Source: Paenibacillus sp. FSL H8-0537 (GTDB taxonomy: Bacteria > Bacillota > Bacilli > Paenibacillales > Paenibacillaceae). Taken from it: a stretch of 64,000 nucleotides of DNA. Below the pieces are notes generated by a model. It was not told the DNA's origin. It made no database searches and saw only the letters and a list, made by a program, of their open reading frames with translations. The translations under genes were made by a program, and so were the position numbers. Positions 28,740-35,963 of this stretch are shown here, piece by piece. The stretch is taken from NCBI RefSeq assembly GCF_038051995.1, contig NZ_CP150290.1, positions 4,826,001 through 4,890,000 of the forward strand. Direction: 5' to 3'. The first letter of the stretch is position 1; every line of letters starts with the position of its first letter.

Positions 28740-29924
28740 TTACTTAATGGAGCTGGCTATATTCCATGTAAATTGTTTAATTCGGTACGCCATTTTCCCA
28801 GTAATCATTATATCCATTCCCCATTTGTGCACCCATGTTAATCCCCTTTCTGGTCCTAGTCCGATGCTGAAGCTATCTATATAGCCTGTATGCCTTGGAG
28901 CCGTCTTCCCTTCAAGATCAGCTGCTATCACCTTGCCAAGTCTAGCCGCTTGCGGAATGGCCTCCTTGCAGGTCAGGCCGTCTGAACGTCCCGTCTCCGG
29001 ATCGATCACTTTTGCGCAATCCCCAATACTGTATATACCACTGGCAGCCTTAACCCGATAGCTTGCATCTATTTTGACAAACCCGCCCTCTGTTATCGGT
29101 AAGCCCAGCTGTCTTAAAGCCGGGTTTGGCATAAGTCCTAATGTCCAAATGAGCAAGCCAGCGGGCAGCTCTTCACCACTGGACAAATGTAGGCGCCCGG
29201 CTGCTTCCAACAGCACTCGGCTTCTATGAACGACTGTTACTCCGTTATCCGTTAGCAGCTGCTCTAATTTCGAGGCCACTTTGCCTGGCCCATCCAAAAA
29301 TAATCTTTCATGCGCATTAAACAAGCGAATGTGTACTTGATTCGGCTCCAATCCCAGCTGCTTTGCATCTGCCCTAACATAATGGGCTAATTCGGCCGCT
29401 GTTTCAATGCCGCTTATGCCAGCTCCCGCTACAGCAATCGTCATAAGGCGCTCTCGCTCGGCCGGATTGGCTTCGATAGCAGCCTGCTGTAAATTAGCTC
29501 GCCATGCTGTCCGAATGTTCTTCGCATGTTCCAAAGTAGCAAGCGGCAATCCGCCTTTTTCCTCGTCATGCTGCCGAATGATGCTGCCAATAGCTACTAC
29601 CAGCACATCGTAATATATCGTCTGCTCTTCCCCATTCCCATTGCGCAGCAGCAGTTTTTTTTCTGCCTTTTTAACCTCTGTGACGGTTGCCTCAATATGC
29701 TCCACACCTTCTGGGAACATTTCGGCAAGAGGTATGCAAATATTTTCATCTGTTACCGCTGGCTTAAAAAGGATGACCTTGCGCAAGTGATAGCTATTTT
29801 TGTCAATTAATACAAATCGGATAGACTGGCTTCTTTTACCGTTAATTAAATTTTTGCGTAATTCCTTCATCGCATGAATACCAGCATATCCCGCTCCAAT
29901 TACGATACAGGTCAATGTTTCCAT
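28740..29924 (-). CDS. NDH-2-like FAD-dependent NAD(P)H oxidoreductase
   Basis: A 394-residue flavoprotein. It has an N-terminal FAD-binding GAGYAGI, a second Rossmann GAGISGIETAAELAHY (about residue 170) for NAD(P)H, and a late GDCAKVIDPETG that contacts FAD. Type II NADH dehydrogenases pass electrons to quinone without proton pumping. The C-terminal part GLTWVHKWGMDIMITGKMAYRI fits a membrane-anchoring segment. ATG 29924 with GGGAGTGG is chosen over GTG 29933. No partner gene is adjacent. Confidence 0.88.
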   Translation of the reverse strand: METLTCIVIGAGYAGIHAMKELRKNLINGKRSQSIRFVLIDKNSYHLRKVILFKPAVTDENICIPLAEMFPEGVEHIEATVTEVKKAEKKLLLRNGNGEEQTIYYDVLVVAIGSIIRQHDEEKGGLPLATLEHAKNIRTAWRANLQQAAIEANPAERERLMTIAVAGAGISGIETAAELAHYVRADAKQLGLEPNQVHIRLFNAHERLFLDGPGKVASKLEQLLTDNGVTVVHRSRVLLEAAGRLHLSSGEELPAGLLIWTLGLMPNPALRQLGLPITEGGFVKIDASYRVKAASGIYSIGDCAKVIDPETGRSDGLTCKEAIPQAARLGKVIAADLEGKTAPRHTGYIDSFSIGLGPERGLTWVHKWGMDIMITGKMAYRIKQFTWNIASSIK

Positions 29925-30167
29925 TACAACCACTCCCTTAAGTTCATTTGGTTATTTGTCTGTATAACGATAAGAGAGTGTTTTTTGTGACAATGCCTTA
30001 CTTTCTTTCGAAATAAAATTTGATGCAGGTTTTTCGTATTGCTGAAAACCAAGAATTAAGAGGAGATTGAGATTTGCTTTAGTAGCACCGGGCTTTTCTG
30101 TTATAATTTATTCCCAACCATCTTGCGCGGAGTGACTGTTCTATGTATAATAATAAAAGTGTCACTC

Positions 30168-30240
30168 GGGGCCTTAGCTCAGCTGGGAGAGCGCATCGCT
30201 GGCAGCGATGAGGTCAGGGGTTCGATCCCCCTAGGCTCCA
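30168..30240 (+). tRNA. tRNA-Ala (GGC)
   Basis: A 73-nt cloverleaf. The acceptor GGGGCCT pairs with AGGCTCC, the D-arm is GCTC/GAGC, and the anticodon stem CATCG/CGATG encloses CTGGCAG with anticodon GGC. The T-arm is AGGGG TTCGATC CCCCT. CCA is not encoded after discriminator A240. A TATAAT box lies at 30102-30107. The 3' 16 bases are repeated at 30458-30473 and 30691-30706, and 14 of them at 37359-37372. Confidence 0.95.
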
Positions 30241-30473
30241 TATAAAAGAAACGCCATCACATTTTTCATGTGGTGGCATTTCTTTTATATGGAGAGCCAG
30301 GGGGCGAACCCCGGGGTTCAGTCCGCGCGCACGAAGCGAATGCGGAGGAGCACGGCGTCTGAATCTACCTCTAAAAGTCCTCGCCGAATACGCTTCGTCA
30401 GCCCTTTAATCAAAGATTCGGACATCCCATGATGGATTGGCGAGGTAAGCGAGGCAAATCCCCCTAGGCTCCA
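30241..30473. repeat. tRNA-linked 233-bp repeat, copy 1
   Basis: This unit begins right after tRNA-Ala. It has a long hairpin (GCCATCACAT facing ATGTGGTGGC, extended by AAAAGAAA/TTTCTTTT), then an inverted tRNA T-arm-like piece (AGGGGGCGAACCCC), then a 139-bp core starting CAGTCCGCGCGC, and it ends with ATCCCCCTAGGCTCCA, the 3' end of the tRNA. The hairpin also works as the tRNA terminator. No integrase gene is present. Confidence 0.85.
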
Positions 30474-30706
30474 TATAAAAGAAGCGCCATCACATTTTTC
30501 ATGTGGTGGCGTTTCTTTTATATGGAGAGCCAGGGGGCGAACCCCGGGGTTCAGTCCGCGCGCACGAAGCGAATGCGGAGGAGCACGGCGTCTGAATCTA
30601 CCTCTAAAAGTCCTCACCGAATACGCTTCTTCAGCCCTTTAATCAAAGACTCGGACATCCCAGGATGGATTGGCGAGGTAGACAAGGCAAATCCCCCTAG
30701 GCTCCA
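30474..30706. repeat. tRNA-linked 233-bp repeat, copy 2
   Basis: A tandem copy of 30241-30473 with only a few base changes, again ending in ATCCCCCTAGGCTCCA at 30691-30706. The exact 233-bp period shows a recent tandem duplication. Confidence 0.85.
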
Positions 30707-30737
30707 TAAAGAAAAAAGCCTTTAAACACAAGGATTT
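30707..30737. other. Short spacer between tRNA repeats and the mobile cassette
   Basis: AAAAAAGCCTTTAAACACAAGG forms at best a weak hairpin. With 34450 onward it would form the pre-insertion target sequence. Confidence 0.4.
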
Positions 30738-30748
30738 TGGTCGTACCC
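30738..30748. repeat. Left 11-bp target site duplication
   Basis: TGGTCGTACCC is found directly before the left terminal repeat and again directly after the right one (34439-34449). IS231-type elements of the IS4 family make duplications of about this length and favour G-rich/C-rich ends. Confidence 0.8.
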
Positions 30749-30847
30749 CATGCCCATCAAGCTAAGAACCTTAGTTTGGAATCAAGTGAGGAATTCTTCT
30801 ATTTTCATGGCTTTGTTAAATTCTAATATTGATATTTTACCATAAGA

Positions 30848-30874
30848 AAACCGCCTTAACTGAACAGGCGGTTT
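30848..30874 (-). terminator. Terminator after the RidA gene
   Basis: An 8-bp stem AAACCGCC/GGCGGTTT with an 11-nt loop, followed by TTTTC on the minus strand, 28 bp after the ridA-like stop. Confidence 0.8.
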
Positions 30875-30901
30875 ATTGAACTCCCGTCTTAAAACACCTT
30901 T

Positions 30902-31360
30902 CTATTCATCAACTTCAAATATTGAGTCAATTATGATTGGAAGATTGTCTCTAACGGAAACAGCTCCAAACACTGAACGTGCATGAATGCCCTTATCTCC
31001 GAACACGTCCAGCATAAGATCAGTACAACCATTTAACACTTTATGATGTTCTTCAAACTTAGCGTCGGCATTAACAAAACCCTGAATTTTAACCACCCTT
31101 TTCACATGCTCCAGCGAGTTTAAAGCTGATTTCAGTACAGCTAAAATTTCAATCCCAGTTTGTCGTGCAAACTGATAACCTTCTTCTGTAGTATAGTCCT
31201 GACCTAACTTACCTTTCGGGTTTCCAGTGGGCCCTTTACCTGATACGAACAATAACCCGTTTACTTTTACGAAGTTTGCATACTTAGCTGCTGGTTCGCT
31301 TGCACTTGGTAAAACGATTCCTAACACTTCTAATCTGCTTGCTATTGTTTGTTCAGTCAT
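30902..31360 (-). CDS. RidA/YjgF family protein
   Basis: A 152-residue RidA-fold protein. KVNGLLFVSGKGPT (about residue 35), LKSALNSLEHVKRVVKIQG, and RSVFGAVSVRDNLPIIIDSI correspond to the family's substrate pocket including the arginine. RidA hydrolyses reactive enamine/imine intermediates released by PLP enzymes, but this longer YjgH/TdcF-like branch has unclear substrates. GAGGGGAAG precedes ATG 31360. It is a passenger gene in the IS231-like cassette with its own terminator. Confidence 0.85.
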   Translation of the reverse strand: MTEQTIASRLEVLGIVLPSASEPAAKYANFVKVNGLLFVSGKGPTGNPKGKLGQDYTTEEGYQFARQTGIEILAVLKSALNSLEHVKRVVKIQGFVNADAKFEEHHKVLNGCTDLMLDVFGDKGIHARSVFGAVSVRDNLPIIIDSIFEVDE

Positions 31361-31548
31361 TCAAATACTTCCCCTCTTCGGAATGGAAAAATTATACTAT
31401 AACGTGAGCGGCGGGACTAAGAATAGGCTGCATGCCGGTTTTAACCAGGATTGTCTCACTTTATATTCAATCTACAACTTAATTTTCTTCGAACAGGAGC
31501 AGCTGCCACGAAGTCTGCTCTCTGGTTATTCAACTCGCTTTATCCTTC

Positions 31549-31910
31549 CTATTCATGCGAATGCTTTTTGCCGAATGCAGTCCAGTTCACAAGAAATATT
31601 CCGATGCCAATGCAAAATCCCCCTAAATAAACATACGTATGTATAGTCTCGTTATGGATGTGATGAACCCCGAGAGTACACCAAAGAACGGGGCTAAGAA
31701 CAGATAGGCGCTTGTTTTCCCAGGATCGCCATGACTTAGCAAGTAATACCATGCTGCAAATTGCACAATGGAACCCATAATGGCCAAGTACAATACAACC
31801 GACACAGAAGTTAGATTGAACGTAAGCTGCGGCGTTTCCATAACGGCACTCAGCAATAACAGAAGGAGACCGCCGAATAACTGACTGACATAAGTACAAA
31901 ATTGAGGCAT
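31549..31910 (-). pseudogene. EamA/DMT transporter C-terminal fragment, frameshifted
   Basis: In one frame, VSQLFGGLLLLLLSAVMETP to SAYLFLAPFFGVLSG (31910-about 31680) is the start of an EamA C-terminal repeat. The expected continuation, HIHNETIHTYVYLGGFCIGI followed by GIFLVNW, is in another frame down to 31549. The first two-thirds of the transporter is missing. A frameshift plus truncation make this a pseudogene. Confidence 0.8.
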
Positions 31911-31922
31911 CGGTTACTTGAT

Positions 31923-32020
31923 ATGAACTATTTAGAGGAACAAGGAAAAGATTATGTGTTAAGCGTGGAAGGTAAGGCGACGCTGCAGAATTGGGGTGTG
32001 AAAGTTCATGCCGATCAACT
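31923..32020 (+). pseudogene. ArsR-family regulator C-terminal fragment
   Basis: The plus-strand frame reads MNYLEEQGKDYVLSVEGKAT then LQNWGVKVH, matching the winged-helix wing and C-terminus of ArsR-type regulators. The helix-turn-helix is absent and the frame runs on into the antisense of the next gene. It adjoins the EamA fragment, so both seem to come from one deleted regulator-transporter pair. Confidence 0.55.
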
Positions 32021-32930
32021 AGGATTCCACAACTACGCTCGGATTAGCAGGGGAGTACTGTACGGTTCTCCAGCTTAGAGACATCGCATGACTCGTAATA
32101 ATTCCCCGTTCCAGATGAAATCGGATGATCCGCTGGGCATCCTGGAACCAGTGGGCGAATGGAGTCACATCCCATAGAATCTCGACCGTTCCCGTCAATT
32201 GAATAAGGCTGCCCGAGTCAAAATCCATGAATAACAGCCCTGCCTGCGGGTAACAGACTGCATTCCCAAGCGTATTAAACATCGCATTGCCGCTGTAATC
32301 CGGAAACACCAACGTCCGGTCATCCTCGGCTCTTACGAATCCCGGCATACCCCCGCGGTGGGATACATCCGTACCATACTGAAGATGTTGAGTTGCAATG
32401 AAGAAGGTATCCGCTTTATTCACCAGGGTCACCACTTCTTCAGAGAGCGTCTCCAGTGCCTGAGCTACCAGTTCAACGCTCGGTCCTTCTCTTAGGGTCC
32501 ATTCACGCGCTTGGATGTACTTCGGACAGTTGGAGTAGACTTGCTCTGCCCTAACTTGAAACCCGTTCGGTTGGATCTCCCCAATTCGGCCATTCAAGCG
32601 CATGCGGCGCCGGGTGGCGAAGTCGACTGCAATGGCTGCGATCGGATTGGAGGGGTACAGGCAGAGTGAGATGGGGTCCTGAGAATTAGGAACACCGTTA
32701 ATAATGGCATGCTGAGAGTCTTCTACCTTGATGAATCCGGGGGTTCCGAACCATACGGAAGCCCAAACTGCCCCATCGTCATCTGCTGCGCCAAGTATCA
32801 GAAAAGGCTGGCTTTCGAGGAACGTCTTCGCCGCTAGCGGAATCTCACTGTAAATGTTATTTTTGCGTGCTGCGATGTCCCTTACACCCGCCCGTTCCTG
32901 AACCTGAATTTCGCCCGGATGATAGTGCAT
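32019..32930 (-). CDS. Pyridoxamine 5'-phosphate oxidase-like FMN-binding protein
   Basis: A 303-residue protein with two split-barrel-like parts. Residues about 30-130 hold PFLILGAADDDGAVWASVWF and a basic DFATRRRMRLNGRIGEI; residues about 165-280 hold DTFFIATQHLQYGTDVSHRG and LGNAVCYPQAGLLFMDFDSG, the FMN-binding pattern of the PNPOx superfamily. The substrate is unknown; such proteins often reduce or oxidise small molecules or bind flavin/haem. Its ATG overlaps the VOC stop (TGATG), so the two are translationally coupled. It is a passenger of the IS231-like cassette. Confidence 0.85.
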   Translation of the reverse strand: MHYHPGEIQVQERAGVRDIAARKNNIYSEIPLAAKTFLESQPFLILGAADDDGAVWASVWFGTPGFIKVEDSQHAIINGVPNSQDPISLCLYPSNPIAAIAVDFATRRRMRLNGRIGEIQPNGFQVRAEQVYSNCPKYIQAREWTLREGPSVELVAQALETLSEEVVTLVNKADTFFIATQHLQYGTDVSHRGGMPGFVRAEDDRTLVFPDYSGNAMFNTLGNAVCYPQAGLLFMDFDSGSLIQLTGTVEILWDVTPFAHWFQDAQRIIRFHLERGIITSHAMSLSWRTVQYSPANPSVVVES

Positions 32931-33367
32931 CAGAAGAAACCACAAGCTTTCCCTTCCGTCGCCGTGTGCGCGTGGCAGCCCACACCCAGCAGCGCATAAA
33001 TCTCCAACCGGATCCCGTCCGGATCTTCGAAGAAGATCCCGCCGGAGTCTCCGCCCTCCGTATGAGCAACCATCCCATCATAGATGAAGGGAACTCCGTT
33101 CGCTCTCAATTTTTCCTCATATCCTTTAATGGTATCAACCGAATCCACTTCAAAGGCCAGATGATGCAGACCCGGCAGCCGTGGGGAGAAGCTTCCTTCA
33201 CTTTGCTGCCATAAGGTGACCAGATTCTTCTGATCATCGCCAAGCAGTGCGAATTTTCTTCCGGGTTCCTCCGATAGATTCCGCAGTGTAAAGCCCAATA
33301 CCTCCGTATAGAATCGAACCGATCTTTCTATTTCCGATACATTCAAACCAATGTGTCCCAATCTCAT
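32930..33367 (-). CDS. VOC family (glyoxalase-like) protein
   Basis: A 145-residue vicinal-oxygen-chelate protein. It has two beta-alpha-beta-beta-beta halves: RLGHIGLNVSEIERSVRFYT at the start, LHHLAFEVDSVDTIKGYEEK (about residue 68) and GIFFEDPDGIRLEIYAL (about 110). His and Glu metal ligands are in place. VOC proteins include glyoxalases, dioxygenases and antibiotic-binding or -modifying proteins. It is co-transcribed with the PNPOx-like gene, suggesting one detoxification step. AGGGGA lies upstream of ATG 33367. Confidence 0.87.
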   Translation of the reverse strand: MRLGHIGLNVSEIERSVRFYTEVLGFTLRNLSEEPGRKFALLGDDQKNLVTLWQQSEGSFSPRLPGLHHLAFEVDSVDTIKGYEEKLRANGVPFIYDGMVAHTEGGDSGGIFFEDPDGIRLEIYALLGVGCHAHTATEGKACGFF

Positions 33368-33494
33368 TTTCCATATCCCCTAACCACCAAAAATATCTTA
33401 CAGGCATTACAATACACAATATTATATAACTTGTAAATAGCTATTTTAGCGGTTAGAATTAAAACAGGAGCACAGAGAAGGAGTTGGATCAACC

Positions 33495-34088
33495 ATAGAT
33501 AAGCCCGCATTTGTTTTTGTAGGCAATCACTTTACAACTGATTTTGTGAACACCCGCAAGAATGTCAAAGGAATCCAGACAGAGCTCATCGAGTCTTGGG
33601 GTCATCTGATGAGCTGGCTGGAGCAGGCCGACAGACGGAAATGGGTGATAAGTGATCGAGAGGAGCTTACCCCTGACGAGCAGGACACCATCATTCAAAA
33701 GATCCTGATCATTCGCAGCCGGATTGAACAGGCATTTACCCAAATCATTCAGGAACAATCCATTCCGGCCTCGATCGTCACTTTTCTCAATCAAGAGTTG
33801 GCGCGTTACCGCAGTTATTATCAAATCGAGGCAGGCGATCAGGAACGTCCATTCACCACTGTCAGAAACTACGAGATCACGCAGCTGCCCGCCTTGTTCC
33901 TGGAAGAGGCCTGCCTCTTCTTCACGACATTCAAACTGGCTAATCTCAAGAAGTGTGAGAATCATGCCTGCATCCTGTTCTTCTACGATAGCAGCCGCAA
34001 TCAGCAGCGCCGCTGGTGCAGCATGGACAAGTGCGGGAATCGCGTCAAAGTAAATCAGCACTACCACCGCAAGAAAAACCAGGAATAA
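33495..34088 (+). CDS. CGNR zinc-finger (ABATE domain) putative regulator
   Basis: About 197 residues. The C-terminus has the CGNR finger: KKCENHACILFFYD, then RRWCSMDKCGNRVKVNQHY, with four cysteines. The N-terminal FVGNHFTTDFVNTRKN is the conserved ABATE start. This motif lies upstream of the first regular start (GTG 33546). The in-frame codon at the expected start (33495, after AAGGAG) is ATA, not ATG. Either ATA is used or the gene now starts within the motif. CGNR proteins are putative transcription regulators, and this one is divergent from the VOC-PNPOx pair. Confidence 0.72.
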   Translation: MDKPAFVFVGNHFTTDFVNTRKNVKGIQTELIESWGHLMSWLEQADRRKWVISDREELTPDEQDTIIQKILIIRSRIEQAFTQIIQEQSIPASIVTFLNQELARYRSYYQIEAGDQERPFTTVRNYEITQLPALFLEEACLFFTTFKLANLKKCENHACILFFYDSSRNQQRRWCSMDKCGNRVKVNQHYHRKKNQE

Positions 34089-34092
34089 AAAA

Positions 34093-34142
34093 AGAGGGGA
34101 TGACTTAAAAGTAGAAGAACCTACTTCCAAGACATCCCCTCT
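34093..34142 (+). terminator. Terminator after the CGNR gene
   Basis: A 10-bp outer stem AGAGGGGATG/CATCCCCTCT encloses AAGTAG/CTACTT. It begins 5 bp after the stop. No T-run follows on the plus strand, but an A-run precedes it. Confidence 0.65.
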
Positions 34143-34318
34143 TCACCGTTACAATCCGTAAATTCCCTCCGCAGCTTCTGGACCGAAGATTCGCCGTCTT
34201 TACCGAGCTTCATACAAATAGAATGGTATTCCTTTTTGCATGTCGGAGTCTCAAGGAACGTTAGCCAAACTTCTAATGTGATGGGGACTACCCCCATCCA
34301 TTCAGATAGGAGTACCGC
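34143..34318. other. Non-coding or unrecognised segment inside the cassette
   Basis: A 66-codon minus-strand frame (34121-34321) spans this segment but has no ribosome site and overlaps a terminator. I see no recognisable domain in it. Confidence 0.4.
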
Positions 34319-34320
34319 CA

Positions 34321-34438
34321 CATGCCCATCAAGCTAAAATCTTCGACTACCCTAAAACGAAAAAAGCTATCCTTTATTTAAGAAAAATAGCTTTTTTTCG
34401 TTTTGGGGGTGTATTAATTTCTTAGCTGGATGGCTATG
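34321..34438. repeat. Internal IS231-like repeat and hairpin near the cassette right end
   Basis: CATGCCCATCAAGCTAAAAT at 34321-34340 has the orientation of a left terminal repeat and faces the right repeat at 34419-34438, enclosing an 18-bp hairpin (AAAACGAAAAAAGCTAT with ATAGCTTTTTTTCGTTTT). The segment looks like a 118-bp internally deleted IS231-like element, but it lacks its own target duplication. Confidence 0.6.
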
Positions 34439-34449
34439 TGGTCGTACCC
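34439..34449. repeat. Right 11-bp target site duplication
   Basis: TGGTCGTACCC is identical to 30738-30748 and abuts the right terminal repeat. Confidence 0.8.
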
Positions 34450-34489
34450 CTGAAATCGCCCGATCTCTAAGCATGAAAGGCTGTCCTTT

Positions 34490-34585
34490 TACGTCAACTG
34501 GTTCAATAAGCATCGGATTCACGGAACACTGGAATACATGACACCTGTTCAGTATCGACATGCAGCCCTTAAAAAAGCTGTCTGA
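34490..34585 (+). pseudogene. IS3-family transposase C-terminal remnant
   Basis: Thirty-one codons ending in TGA read YVNWFNKHRIHGTLEYMTPV then QYRHAALKKAV, the characteristic C-terminus of IS3-family (IS150-type) OrfB integrases. The DDE catalytic part is missing and no start is present. It lies directly beyond the IS231-like cassette. Confidence 0.82.
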
Positions 34586-34840
34586 TTTACTGTTGATAAT
34601 CCAATCATCCAACGGGGTATTGTTTTCCTTCGTCAGTTTCGCGTTGAGCATTCCTAGCACTAATAAAGCACTTTACGCACTAAAGCCCTTGTTCTGTTGC
34701 ATGAAGTAACAAAACAAGGGCTTGATTAAATTAACTTTCATTGCAAGCAGCAACGGAATGAAGTGCATGGCACCTGAAGCATTTCTCTGATGTATGCTGA
34801 AGTTTTATGAACAATCCATACTTCAACGAGGTACTCCCAT
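34586..34840. other. Intergenic region with a strong hairpin
   Basis: No gene is recognised. AAGCCCTTGTTCTGTT (34683-34698) and AACAAAACAAGGGCTT (34708-34723) form a 16-bp stem with one mismatch and a 9-nt loop, probably a bidirectional terminator for the XRE regulator gene on the minus strand. Confidence 0.6.
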
Positions 34841-35698
34841 TTACAATTCCTTTGTTTCAGTTTCGTACGTAGATGAAGCAAGATGATTGAGCTTCTCCAA
34901 CGTATTTCCCAGTGGAAGTGGGGTGTATAGCAAAATTTTCAGCTCAGGGAACTCAGCGATCAATAACGTTGTTTGTCTCAGGAACAAACTTCCTACAACA
35001 GGATGGTTCAGCTCTTTGTTGCCATGAGTGATCTGGATATCGTGCAAAGCCCACCATTCCCGAAACTCCAAGCTGGCTTCGCTTAAGTCGTGTATAAACT
35101 GGCTAAACCACGGGTCATCTGCGTATTGGTCGCTGGTCGCTCGAAACAAGGCTTGACCGTTTTTTGCTTCTCTTTCCCAGTTTATAAGCAGCATACGCTG
35201 TGATGGATTGGTAAAAACATACCATATTAAGTTGATATCCCTCTCAGAACGTTTTGAATAATCACCAAACACCCGGTTCGCCAAAGAGTTCCACCCAACA
35301 ATATTCCATTTGTAATCAACAGCATACGCCGGACAGGTATCCCAAGAATCCAATACGCTTTGAAGCAGGTTATCATACTCCAATGACTGTTGAGTTAAAT
35401 GCTGAATCGTAACCGTGTCCAACGCCAAATCAAACAGATGCCTTCTTTCCATCCAATCCAATCGCAGCGCTCTAGCGATGCTCTCCAGCACTTGCGTCGA
35501 GACATTTATATCACGCCCCTGCTCCAGCCACGTATACCAAGAAACGCTAACTCCGGCAACTTGCGCCAACTCTTCTCTTCTTAACCCTGACGTCCTTCGT
35601 CTTGTCCCTATCGTAAACCCGTGTTCCGAAGGATCCAGACGTTCTCTGCGCGTCCTTAAAAAGTCTCCCAATTCCGAACGCCGACTGTTCGCACTCAT
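34841..35698 (-). CDS. XRE regulator with MmyB-like ligand domain
   Basis: A 285-residue protein. Residues about 10-85 form an XRE helix-turn-helix (LRTRRERLDPSEHG; RRTSGLRREELAQVAGVSVS; YTWLEQGRDINVSTQVLE), and residues about 105-270 an MmyB-like PAS-type ligand domain (AVDYKWNIVGWNSLANRVFG; FREWWALHDI). This group commonly regulates a divergent oxidoreductase gene, as here with the aldo/keto reductase at 35964. GGGAGTGG lies upstream of ATG 35698. Confidence 0.92.
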   Translation of the reverse strand: MSANSRRSELGDFLRTRRERLDPSEHGFTIGTRRRTSGLRREELAQVAGVSVSWYTWLEQGRDINVSTQVLESIARALRLDWMERRHLFDLALDTVTIQHLTQQSLEYDNLLQSVLDSWDTCPAYAVDYKWNIVGWNSLANRVFGDYSKRSERDINLIWYVFTNPSQRMLLINWEREAKNGQALFRATSDQYADDPWFSQFIHDLSEASLEFREWWALHDIQITHGNKELNHPVVGSLFLRQTTLLIAEFPELKILLYTPLPLGNTLEKLNHLASSTYETETKEL

Positions 35699-35963
35699 TT
35701 AATCCACTCCCACTATTTATTAATAAATTCTCTTGAAAGTCGATGGCTCTAGCCACGTGGGTTTCTTTCGCAAAGTCTGTTCCAAACACTAACGTTTTTT
35801 TGGAAATTAAACAGGAATGGCCCCTTATAAGGTAAGGATGTCCCTATAACCTGGTGTTACTGCACCTATGATAACTAAACTCATCGTTACCCAATTGTAT
35901 CTGTGGCATAATCTTAGCACAGGTGGCTAAGTACAATTCAATCATATAGGAGAGATGATAAAC

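Larger units (their letters stand above)
30749..34438. mobile_element. IS231-like mobile insertion cassette without transposase
   Basis: A 3690-bp unit. The left end CATGCCCATCAAGCTAAGAA (30749-30768) closely resembles IS231 terminal repeats. The right end at 34419-34438 reads TTCTTAGCTGGATGGCTATG, 17 of 20 matching the inverse. A perfect 11-bp direct repeat flanks both ends. The unit carries ridA-like, PNPOx-like, VOC and CGNR genes and gene fragments, but no transposase. In Bacillus cereus such passenger units (MIC231) move when an IS231 transposase acts in trans. Mobility of this one is inference. Confidence 0.72.

Noticed and set aside
30318..30617. Open frames on both strands within the tRNA-linked repeats (99 and 74 codons)
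   Set aside because: They are by-products of the repeat sequence; they cross unit borders and have no ribosome sites.
33489..34130. 213-codon minus-strand frame opposite the CGNR gene
   Set aside because: Shadow of the plus-strand gene, whose CGNR motif and ribosome site are clear.
34121..34321. 66-codon minus-strand frame near the cassette right end
   Set aside because: It overlaps a terminator and has no start signal or known domain.
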